A stretch of 64,000 nucleotides of DNA from Eutypa lata (Eukaryota > Ascomycota > Sordariomycetes > Xylariales > Diatrypaceae), in the NCBI GenBank assembly GCA_022661535.1, contig JAKULF010000001.1, positions 2,728,001 through 2,792,000 on the forward strand, read 5' to 3'. Below the pieces are notes generated by a model. That model saw only the letters and a list, made by a program, of their open reading frames with translations, was not told where the DNA came from and did no database searches. This document shows, piece after piece, positions 10,777 through 22,500 of the stretch (its first letter is position 1; each line of letters starts with the position of its first letter). The translations under genes were made by a program, and so were the position numbers.

Positions 10777-13366
10777 GTATGAAGGTGGGTTAGGTTGGTT
10801 TGGTGAGGGCGATTAACTAGTTAAGTACTGAGGATACCGGACGGAGGTAGCCTTAGGGATATATATATGAGGTGGATGTTGCGTAGGGCTGCTTCGGTAG
10901 ATGTATGTAGCGGATATATATTAATATAGGTATGCAGCTGGGAAGAGACACTTGCGTCAGTGTCTTTAATAGAAATCAACCAATGGACAGCAATTCGATT
11001 CTATTCGTTCGTTCCTTTTACTTTTCGGGTATCAGCTGAGAATACGAAAAGCAAGAGAGTCAGTCAAGAGAGAGAGGAAGAAAGAAAAAAAAGAGAAGAG
11101 TAGACACTGCGCCACGTTGGACAACGCAAGGCGTGCCGAACTCGTATTTATATTTATATTTATAACTACATGATACGTAAGTATGTAGTCAAACATACGT
11201 TTAAGCCAGGCTGCAGCAAAGGAGCAATAGGTACATTGGAGGAACCAGCCAGCCAGCAAAAAATAAGATCTCCACCAAACCAACCCCAGTCCGGGATATG
11301 TGTAAACACGAGAGAGGAACCAACCGTTTGGCTCTGGTGGGCTCCGTCCGCTGGTTCGCTCGTGTTTGAACATGCACATACGTAAGGGGAATTGGACGAT
11401 CGACATTTGGGATTAAACAGAAAGGAGCAGCTGGCAATGGCGGGGCGTCATACGTAGTAAGGATGTTAACCCAGTCCACGCCCAGCTGACGATACAATAC
11501 ATTACACAGACACATAACCGCCCCGAGCCGACAAGTATTTACTACCTAGTTAGACGGCCTATTGCCTAACTATGTATTTAGGTATGTAAACAGATCAATC
11601 AGTTGATTAGGCAGCTCGCTATGTTTCTTCCCTAGTTATTTGCTAGACAGCTAGATCGGGCTAGCCAATGGGATCGACCGCTGCTACCCATACCAGCATA
11701 CCGCGTTTTCCCCTGCATCGCCCTCACATTCTCACCAGCTGCCGGTATTGGTATGGTGAGCTGGGTAATCCGGGGAACGCATGATGTAAGCCCAGAACCG
11801 AGCCCACTCGTCGTCGTCGTCGTCTGGTTGTTTCTTTGCTCTCACATATCTGCAGCATACATATGTAGTCAACTATTTACATACAGACAGTTCGCAGCAT
11901 TACAATGAACACTGTTCCTTACTTTAGTTATAGCCTTGGCGCATAATATTGAAACTTTACCACGATTAGCATCTCGTCAGCAACTAGTTAACTAGCCAGC
12001 TAGCCAGCCAGCCAGTCAGCCCCCCCAAAAGTAAGCTCGTAACTACTTATGTAACTAAGACCGCCCTATGAACCCGACGGGAGGTGTCCGAAATAGACGC
12101 TCCGAGCATTCCGGCACTTCTGCGATGAGCCGTGCGCATGTAAGCATGGTTGTATTTTTCGGACACCTTCAAGACCTTCTGTTCACAACCGAGTTACACA
12201 GTCTAATGCTGTCCAAACCTGCACTATGTAGTATATTTCACCATTCCGTCAATCCAATCCAATCCAAAGGAAAAGGACGACAAAAAATAAATTAAATCTC
12301 GCCTCCTCGCCTGGGTATCACGGCATCCACGAAATAAATTATCCAATCCAATTCAGGTGCCTTGTTTCATGTTTCCCCTCCTCTTCCCTCACCTAGCTAG
12401 ACGTCTTTTTTTCGGTCATGATTCGCTTTGCCCTTCTTTGCCTCTCCTGCCTGCTCCAATAGCCAATTGGACTAGGTAGTTAAGCCTAAGATAAAATACC
12501 GACGTCATTTATACATACCTAGAGGACACTTTAATACAATAATATCCTACCCAAGGCTACTACCTCGGCTTACCTTTTCTGCCTTGGCTAATCAATGGCA
12601 CCTAACTACTTCGTACGTAGCTACGTAACATATCAGGGTGATTGATAGTAATGGTAATAATGATGTGCAACACAAATGTGATATACATATATTTACTATG
12701 TACAGAGCAGGCCGAAATAACTTATGTCATGTCATCTCCGCTCCCTCGCTCATCGTATGTAGTAACACGTGAATAAACCATCGAGATCTCAGACTGGCTT
12801 AGAAGAATGAAAGGCAAGAAGGGCAACGACTACACGAGTGCACGTAAGCCCAACAAGGCACTTTTATGAAGATCAAATAATATTCACAGATCTTGAGCTC
12901 AATGGATGAGATGAAGGATAGACTGCTACTGAAATCCCACGAGAACAATTAAGACTTGCAATTATATCTTTTCCTGTTAGATAAAAAATGGAATGCAAAT
13001 GCATGGGAGGGCGGAACGAACTATAGCATTATCATCCCTGTTTCCGGGCAGTACACACAGACAGTACGGAAGGTAACTTTTTTATAATTATTGAACACCA
13101 TTGCACAATCATTTACAATCCATGAAAACAATTGATAGCACAGAGTGACTCTACAGATAGTTGGAAAGGAAAAGGAAAAAACATCAAAACCGTATGCTAT
13201 GCCGACCACCTAAACAAGCAATCAATACAGGCCATTCCTGAGCAATAAAAAGAAACCATTATGTCTTGACCTATTCGCATTTGCTTGCAATGTAGGTAAT
13301 AATCGACGGCTCCTCCGTCGCTTCTTTCTTATGTTACAACCAAACTCATAGAATCTTCGCCGCCGT
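10777..13366. other. intergenic, 2.6 kb
   Basis: Contains the promoter of the minus-strand GPI-protein gene and the 3' region of FKS1. I see no coding exon. Short palindromic and tandem motifs are common, such as CTAGCCAGCCAGCCAGCC near 12000 and TACGTAGCTACGTA at 12614-12627. Confidence 0.5.
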
Positions 13367-16300
13367 TTAGAGGAAGCGGAACTTAAGCTTCTCACTAGAA
13401 TCCGTCGACTCCGCATCCGAGGCTGTACTCGTAGCCTTCACACCAACGCCCGAGTAGGATTCCGCCGCTGTACCGGTTTCCGTTCGGTTCTGGGTATCGT
13501 TGTTGTTCTGGCCGCTGGGCTGGAACAATCCCGGTAACGCCATGTCTGAGGCAAGCTTCTCGAGGGAGTCGAGAGGAATTTTGCTGCCAGCCACAGATGG
13601 ACCAACCATCAGGCCAACGAAAATGACGAGAAGGGTAAAGTAGAGGATCGAGTATCGAATGACACGTCTGCGCCTGAGTTTGGACTGCTTCAACGAGTAG
13701 ATAGGAGGGCGGATTTGTCGGCTGCGGAATTGCATGTTAGTAGGTTTACTTGATCAACTAGTGGGGAGAAAAACGGATCTGCTTTAACATACCTAGGTCG
13801 TAGCCAGAACAGCATGATCGAATGCAACTTGTCAACTTGGGGGATCAAGATGACGGGCAGCATGAAGAATAGGAGGAAATGGCCCAAGATAAAGTCGGCA
13901 GCGAACATGCTCAACTCGGTTATCTTGCAGAGAAATTCACGGGCCGGCTGCGAGATCGAGTGCCAACCCATCGAGTACCACTTGCCCGTCCAGAACGCAA
14001 TGTTAGATTGGTCCGTCTTCATCTCACGAGTGAGGGCAAGGGACACGATGAGCTTGAAGAAGAATCGCTGGATCGCCATGGCGGCAATCATTCCTATGAG
14101 CGTCTTGGAGAAACTGAAACCTTCAAGCACATACATGGCCTCGAAGAAAACGAGCACCATGATGACAGCCATCGCATGGGCTATGGCGGCAAGAACACTG
14201 CCGAACTTCTTGCAACACATGCTCAGAACGGGACCCATGCAGCACGCCATGCCGAACATAGCAGCAAGGACGCCAGCGTTGATACCGATGGGCGCGAACG
14301 CTACCACGGCTAGGCGGAGCAGGGCGGGCGTTGCCTCTGCAGAGCTATCGTTCGCGATAACACCAGTCTGCGCGTTGATGAAGAGATACGGAATCGCCGT
14401 GACAACTACCAACAGTAGCGGAGCAACGATTTCACCAAAGAAAACGTTGGTCATGGCAGCGCGGGGAACATCGGCCGACATCTTACTAGATGGGTCTCCA
14501 AGTGCCTTTCGCTTGTAGCCCGTGATCCTGGTACGAGAGAGACGACAGAAAGAGATCCAGGACGAGGCGTGAGATCGGGAGTTACCACGGGACAGCCAAC
14601 GCAAGAAGTCTCGGTAGTCTATGAAGAAATCATTCCACGAGAACTGATGCGGGTTGTAGATGAAGGGTGAGATAACAAGAGCCATCAGGGAGAACCAGAA
14701 GTAAACCATGGCACCCTGCCACATCGTGACGGTCGCGAAGAGCAGCATCATCAGGAGGCGGGCGCCAAAGTAGATGGATGGACCGGCGAACCGCGAGTAA
14801 AGAACACCGAAAGGAATACGGGCAGTCGCGAAACCACGACCCGTTCCGATGTAGCGGGCACCACCGAAGGATAGATCCTGGGTAACCGAGTTGGCGTAGA
14901 TCTGGCAGACGAAAACTTCAAACATGAACGAGAACGAGCAAAGCTGCTTGGCCAATCGAGTCGCAGAACGAAGGAAGCCACGCTCGGTTAACTCCTGGAC
15001 CACTAGGGGTACGAAAGCGAGGAAAAGCACGAAGAGAATGGATATGATAGACCGGTATACCCAGTCCATGAGAGCATCCGTATTCGCGCAGCCGGTAGGG
15101 AAGAGAGCATCGGTAACAGGAACATCTGGGTTGTACTCGCAATGAATAGTCTGGTCTCGGAGCGCGCCAAGGTTTACGCAGACAATCATCAACATGTGGA
15201 CGGACAACATAATGAAGATGTTGTTCAAGTGGAAGCCAGGATGGGCATAGTAGAATGACAAGAAGCGGTCGAGAGGTAGTTGAGTACCGAGGTAGTAGTA
15301 TTCTCGAGACAACATCTGTTCACCCATACCAGTTCCAATCTTGGTGGTGAAGTTTAGAATAGAACCAAAACCCAAATCACGACCCTTACCACACTGATAG
15401 TATTCGCAGTGCTTGATACGACCACCACGCAGGATAGCAGTCATACCGGCGTAAATATCCTCGTTCAGATGCAGACCCTTCTGGGCTTTGGATACGCCAC
15501 CTCGGGTGGTCATGAATATACCATTGAGGAAATCGGGGTGACCGTAGTGCAGTTTACCGCCAATCTGGGCCAGGGTTCGAGCGAACAAAGTACCGAACGT
15601 CTGTTCCTTACCGGCAGCAACGTCACCTAGAATACCAACGTTCTCAGAGAAAATGTACTCGCGTGCACCCAAGATGGCGACTGGCGTATGGACCTCGTTC
15701 TTGACACCTGGGGTATACGGCGAAACGTTGTCAGACTTCATTTCTTCGAACTCGGCAAGAACGGAACGAATCTTCAAACATTCCTCCAGATAGTTGTCCT
15801 GGTTGGCGTCGATGAGCTGGATATACTCTCCGCGGTAGAAGATGATGGCGTGGTTCTGGTTGTCAGATTTGCCGTCACCAAGAATAGGGTTGCCAGAAAG
15901 CTGAACTCGGAACTTGGGTTTGCGCATGCCGTTCTCCATAATCTCCGAGTGGCCGTCGATCAGGGCTGAGTAGATCCTAGGCTCGTCACCTTCATTCGCC
16001 GGCGGCTCTTCGTCGAGATAAGCAATCTGGAGATCCGGGTACGCTCTGAGGAGGAACTCGGCATTTTCCATCTCCTCCTTCTTAAACTTAGCATATCTCT
16101 GCATAGAGACACAGATCTTGAACTTGCGACGCGCCATCCTTTCCAATTCGCGTTCCAGCTTATCCGAGTTACCACCGAACATTTGGACAACCTCGGGGTT
16201 TTCAACCCGGTACAGAAGCTTGATGGCACGGCTGTAGTTCATGAAACCAGAAATCGTACGGTAAAGAGTTTGCGCGCGAAGCGAAGCCCAGATCCGTGTT

Positions 16301-19300
16301 CTAAGGGTATACTCCGGAGCCGATGACTTGAAACCGATGCAGTAGAAAGGGAGGTCGTCAATTTTGCTCTTAGCCGTGTCTTTCTCGTTCTTTTCATTGT
16401 CACCAGTGAACTGCGACGTCTCATCGGCGAGAATCTTGGTGTCCTTGACAAAGCAGTCCCATTCGTGAGGGTGGAGCTGCTTGAGATACTCGAGCTGGGT
16501 TACGCGGGAGTACGGCTCATCCTCTCGGATGATTTCTCGCAAAGATAGAAGAATCTTCTCGCTATAATGCGGGATGAAGACGGTGAACGTGGGCATATTA
16601 TCTACAGGAAGGGGCTCGGGCATAGGCGTAGACAGCGACTGGGCGAAGAAGGAGATACGACGCTCGGCCTCACTGTGGGTTGGGAAGAACTCCGTCTTGA
16701 AAGAATGATCCTCCTGTGACACGAAGAACGTCGGCGCACGCAGGGTTCGCTTGCCTTCCTGTTCAGACGGGACCTGATGGTACAAGAGCTTCTGAACATG
16801 ATCAATGGCCAGTAAGTGCTCACGATACATGGAGATAACGATAGCATTCCAGATCTGGGAGATTAGGACCTTAGGCTTATATTTAATCTCCATATCGGTC
16901 GTGGCCAGAACCTTGGAGTAGATTCTCTTAGGTAGACGGGAGAAGATGTTTCTCCAAGGAGTCCAGATAGAAGAGCCAATGTAGAAAGACCGGGCGATAG
17001 AGAAAGCAGTGTTGACCAAGACATACCACAAGTATGTATCGAGGAAGAAGAAAACCATATCGGTAAACGTCATTAGAATCAACGTGATCTTAGGCTGCTG
17101 CTCGCAGAGAATTTTCTTCAGAATGCTGTCGCCAAGGCAAGATGAGACATCCATGATATAGAGGAAGCGAATGGGGTCTCGGAAGGATCGAGTCAGATAA
17201 ACGTAGGACTCGCCAAACTTGGCACCGAAAACGATAACCCAGAGGAAGTACGACATGCCTCTGTTATTGCCCGCCAGACGCGGCCAGCTTGCCGTGAACG
17301 TTTGGCTGGCAACATAACGCCGAGAGTTTTTGGTCAGGTAGCTCCCAAAGAGCCCCCCCAGAGGCATTACGGCAAAGAACAGGAAGGTCGTCAACGAAAA
17401 GAAGAATTGAACAATACCAATGATGAGTGCGGGCGTCGTGTCAGCTGCGCCTTCGATACCGAAGATGTATACGCTGGGACCGACATTGATAAGGAAGACG
17501 ACAACCAAAAACCAGAGACGTTTGCTAAGATGCTGAGCACCGGCCCATCGGCGAGGGACGTAAGCCCACTCTGCGCAAGTAGCGATAATCTGGATCAAGG
17601 AAGCAATACCACCTCCAGCACCGACAATTGACCACTGCTTAGAAGCCGGCGGGAGGTTATTGACTTGCTGTTCGTAAGATGCACCGGTGATAACAGGGGG
17701 AGCGTTGTACAGCGTGTAAAACCAGAACATGGTCAAGTGAATAATCCAAATACGATTGAAGTTAACAATCATATGGAACCATGACCGAGTCTCCTTGTAG
17801 GTCTTGAAGAAACACTTCTTCCAGTTCACATCCAACAGCTTGAGGTAGCGCTCCTGTGGGGGCACATCGACGAGCTTGCTCTTATCTTGCAGGACAATGC
17901 GCTCGATACCCTCTGGATACCAAAACAGCTGGTTGCAGTCGTCGTAGCCGATAATCTTATTATGGTCACGCTCCCGGCGGACGTAGACGCCGTCGAGGAT
18001 CTCGTAGCCCTCATCACGGACATACTGGTAAAGCGGGGTGATGGCATTCTTAAGGAACGTTCCCTCTTCTACCGGCTCCACGAGACCTTGGCAGGCGGGA
18101 GAGTTGAGGTAGTCGTCCGCACACTTGAAAATGAAGCAAAGACACTCCGGCATGAAACGGACTTGGTTGGCCTCGCCCCAACAAAGGAGATACAAAGCGA
18201 CCTGGCGAACTCGGTCGTGCTGAGACATGCGGTTCATACGAGTCTTCCAGCGATACTCGGCCGCTTCAAGACTGTCATCACCCTCGAGGTCCTCAAGAGC
18301 TTCGGCCTCATTCTCGGCTCCCTTCTTGCCTTTCTTCTTGGACTTGCGGGACTTCTTCTTGCCCTTCATATTGGCAAAACCGACGGCATCATCGAGGTCC
18401 AGGTGGGCGGCGAAATACCATTTTCGGTAATTAGCATTGTCGCCACCAATATAATCGGCATGCAACGACAAGAGGGCCTGGTTAGGGGTCATACGAGAGG
18501 CCCTAGAATCGAGCAGAACCATGAAGTGGTCATACATGTTCCGCATGCTGTCGCGCTGGAACCCGAATTTAGCGGTCAAATCCATGAAGATATCCTCAAT
18601 CTCTTCTTTAGATAAGGGAATTTGGGCATCCGAAGTCCAGGCGGGGTAAGGTTCGCGGGACCTCTGTGCAAATGCAGCATTCCCGAAATCCATGCCGTAG
18701 TTGGGTGTGGATGCTCCAGATGATCGGTTGCCGCCATATGACATCTGCGACGAAGGCGGTCGATAGCCACCGTCTCCATAGCTATTGTACTGCTCATCAC
18801 CTCGACCATAGTAGTCCATCTCGGCAGCACGAGCCATATCGGACCTCATGGTGAAATCGCTGAAAGTTTCCGAGTCATCCTCGGGGTGGGCGCCTCCCCG
18901 GCCTTGTTGATAGCCCTGATCGTAGTAACCACCTTGGCCATCATCATAGTAATCGTTCTGATACTGGTCGTGTCCGTCGTAGTAGCCGCCGTCTTGTTGG
19001 TACGGGTTGTTCGCATCAGCATTGTAGTAGCCGCTAAGCCAAAGTCAGTAAAGTAACTACAAAGTGTATTCAATACGAAACATCATAAGACTTACGACTC
19101 GTCATAGTAGCCATCGTTGCCATGACCTTGGCCTTGAGCTTGGCCTTGAGGCTGACCTTGACCAGCCGGTGGCTGACCATGGGCATCGTACCCACGGTTG
19201 TCGTAGTACTGATCATTGTTGTCATCTTGGTAATATGAATCGGTGTTCTGAGCGTAGCCATCGTTGTAGCCGCCGTGGCCGCCGCCACCTCCTGGGTAGC

Positions 19301-19307
19301 CCGACAT
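13367..19307 (-). CDS. fks1: 1,3-beta-glucan synthase catalytic subunit (FKS1)
   Basis: Plasma-membrane GT48 enzyme that uses UDP-glucose to make wall beta-1,3-glucan; the echinocandin target. Exons: 19307-19096, 19033-13793 and 13721-13367, for 1935 aa. The N-terminus is a Gly/Tyr/Asp/Gln-rich disordered region (about 1-130). The FKS1 domain 1 follows with [18 protein letters not shown], then a first membrane block, a large cytosolic GT48 domain (for example [20 protein letters not shown] and [16 protein letters not shown]), then a second membrane block. The last exon adds the conserved [19 protein letters not shown] and one more membrane helix. Hot-spot 1 reads YLTRSFRDP (683-691) and hot-spot 2 DWVYRSII (from 1394); both differ from the yeast peptides. 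The start is the first ATG after the leader. Confidence 0.97.
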
Positions 19308-19346
19308 TGTGTCAATTCGGGCTCGTTTGATCGTTCAGGTGGCTTT

Positions 19347-19535
19347 CTAGATGAAGATGCGTGTTAGCGGGGAATTGCACAGTATGATTTTACGCGTTAT
19401 AGAAACAATGGAAGGTAGCGGTGCAAAGTATAATGACAGGTATGATATAAAACCAGGTCTAAGTAGGTCGAAAGAATTGGGTGCGGGCTGACGGTTCCAC
19501 GGGCGCATGAATTGAATATAGGACAATGTACTTAC
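19347..19535 (-). other. probable 5' UTR intron of FKS1
   Basis: On the minus strand a GTAAGTAC donor (from 19535) and an acceptor CATCTAG (ending at 19347), with a CTAAC branch point about 14 nt before it, enclose 189 nt that lie 40 nt upstream of the start codon. The signals are as strong as those of the coding introns of this gene. Confidence 0.5.
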
Positions 19536-22500
19536 CAGATCATAGAATCATTGAAAGAGTGTGATTATGGATTGATTAATATTATTAAAAGAGATGAATC
19601 CGTCGTAATGGTTGACAATGACGAATTGTATCTCACGAGTGCTTTTAGTGGTGCCGTATCGTATCGCGTCGTATTATCTTAAGTGATGCGTGGCCGGCCA
19701 CAATCAAAAAATAAAAACGAAGTGTAAAAACCAACTAAAGTTTGTGACAGGCGTTGAATTTTTTGTTGTTTGTTATTGTTGACAGGCTTTCACGGTGATG
19801 GTGGTGTCAAATAGATGGTGTGTGTAATTGAAGGGATGACGGGAATGAGCGATTGGCCACGACCTCCAAAATTAGGGCGTTCCTTGGTCGTTCTGATTGT
19901 TGACCTAGGGAATGCCAGTGCTGGCTGTGCTTATCCACGGACCCTCGGGCTTTGGGTTTCCCTTCGATAATGCGGGGCCACAGGTCCTTGGTGAAGGTCC
20001 TTGCTTAGTACAAGCGCTACGTAGTGTTGCTTGCTTGATGCTGTACTCCCAAACTAAAAAGATAAATCGGGAATTCCAATCAACACTTCGTCTGTCGTGT
20101 CTGTATCCAATGTTTGCTTTGCTTCAATTAAACCTTTCGATAGTCAGACCATCTGAATTACGTCGACTTCTTTTTTCTTTTGTTGAAAGATTGTCGAGTC
20201 GGTAGATTGGTGATTGAGACGAATAAGGGGCTGCTTGATCGTCAATCACACAAAGAACCCTTCTTCTCCTTTGCACAGCTAAAGTCGATTATAGTTAAGC
20301 ACAAGGAAAGACCAGATAGGAATCGGCTTGCGGCGGGGTTCAAGGTTAACGAAAGAATATCGCCGCCCTCAACAAGTCTCTCTATCGTAAAATATGCTTT
20401 CGGCTCCCCAACTCTCTTTTACCACTTCTTCCAGGTTGATCCGTCTCAACTTGCTTTCCCTTGCTCGTTTCCGAACAACACAATTAGAAAGCGTCGAGGT
20501 TACGATTAGAAGTTTGGAAGAAGGAAGTAGAGAAAAAGGAAGGAGAAAGATGATGAAACTCTAAAAGTGAACGATGACAACTAGCGAGTGTAATAAAATC
20601 GATGGTTAGGTAGGTAAGTTACAAGGGGAGAAGGATATTTGGGATTCGGGAAGAGGGTCGAAAGAGGATCAAGCAAGAATCAGGAAAATTGTGGAAAAGG
20701 GGAAGGGAACTGGTGGCTTACTTACTACGGCCTAGTGCCTACATGTCTACATGTCTGCATGTATCTTGAAGACAGGGAAGTCAGGGGCGACCTTCTCCTA
20801 TGTGGGCGTGTGTGGTGGATCTTCTTCTGGGTACGTGGGTACCAGCCAGCCAGCCAGCTCACAATGACTGTCTACAAAATTGTGCCTGCACACTGCAATG
20901 GTTTGAAAGCTCAACTTCAGGAGGGCTGGAGGGATCGAGATGGGGGGCAGGGGGGTTGGTGGCCCTGTGGCTATGCATATCGGCCTATCACACGCTATCT
21001 GTGTGCAGTTATGTGGACTGCTATGCAACTAAGATTTCATCAGGTTCGTTTGTTCACTGGTGCTAGAGTATGTAACTAATTATTTCAAGATCCAAATATA
21101 ACTGTTCTTAACTGTAACTGTCACGACTGTCTACATAAAAATAAGTAAAGGGCCTAGAAAGATCCTGAGGTCCTGCCCGATATAAGTGGGTCATACGGGC
21201 GAGATACCGGACGATCAGAATTCCACCCGATACATACCACTGGCTGGGTTAGTGATTGTAGGTGCCCTACCAGCCTACAAACCCTATAATCGATCAATAT
21301 TTGTGCAGATCTTCTTGATAGGCGAAGATTATAACTTTACGTAGTTATACTGTATGCAGTGACATGTCACCAATACGGATAAGCTACGTAGGTGTTCTTG
21401 AAAGAGGCAAATGTTATAAGCCAGTATGTCATTAACTACATACCTATATGTAGTTCACGTAGATATGTACATTATGTACATTTAGGTAACGTGCGTTGCA
21501 TCTACATACGCACGTACCTATGTAGATAGCAGGATACATATGTATGTACTTGGGTATTACCTACTGTTATACACCACGCTCCTGACACGTCTTAAGGGGA
21601 GAGGTGGGAATTCCATTTTCCCAGAAAGGGAGAATTAAAGAATTCCATTTCCTTAAACCGAGATTATAAACACGAGGGTAATCGCCCAGTCTCGGTTTGT
21701 AAATTACTGCTGCCTACGAAGGATTTAGCCAGAACTACGAAGTATACGCATATAATTGTAGGAAAGGGGCTCTTTTAAGTATGTCTGTATTGTACAGTAT
21801 GGATAACTAGTTACGAAGAGGCAATACCAGCAACCCAACCCCGTGGCTTCCGCTTCACGCCAAGCCCTTTCTTCGTGATGAATCCATGTCCCGTCTCTTG
21901 CTTGCATATGTTAGCTATGATGTGTACGTCGATAAGAATATAGGCTACCTAGGTAGTTAGTTAACTAATGTGTAGGAGGATAGTTAACTAGGTATCAGCG
22001 AAAAACTGCAAGGTCTCGATCGCATGTTGAACTCCTGATTCAATCCAATGGGTAACAACGCGATACGAATACTCGGGAGAATACTATGTAGTAGCATAAC
22101 CTAGACCTTCCAGTATGGGCATATGGTCAAAGGGTGTTGGTGGTAAGTGTATGCATGTCACGTCACCTTCGAAGTCAGCGAAAAGGAAGTGAGAATAAGC
22201 AGCTAGTGTCGCACCCGGCCCGGTCGGATGGACGTCAATAAGAGATAGAAAAGAAACCAGGGCAGGAAGCAGGTTTTTCTTCTAGCCGTCTTTACCACCA
22301 ACCAGTAGATATGTGATTTCGGTTCACAATACCGATGCATCTTGTCAATCCCCTTCCCGAGCTGTCGTCGATGTTGTCATAACACAATATGAGCGATACA
22401 AACTCGAGGAGGCGATAAAAGGCCACGAGTGTCAGCCATCCTCATAGTACTCACTCCCATGGCACAATATATTATTTCTAGTAGTAACAGTAAGTACGGC

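Noticed and set aside
9901..10793. 255- and 288-codon plus-strand ORFs at 9901-10793
   Set aside because: They lie antisense to the GPI-protein gene, whose minus-strand model has a signal peptide, intron and GPI tail.
20639..21079. 146-codon plus ORF
   Set aside because: Composition is Trp/Cys/Gly-rich and irregular, with no splice context and no family.
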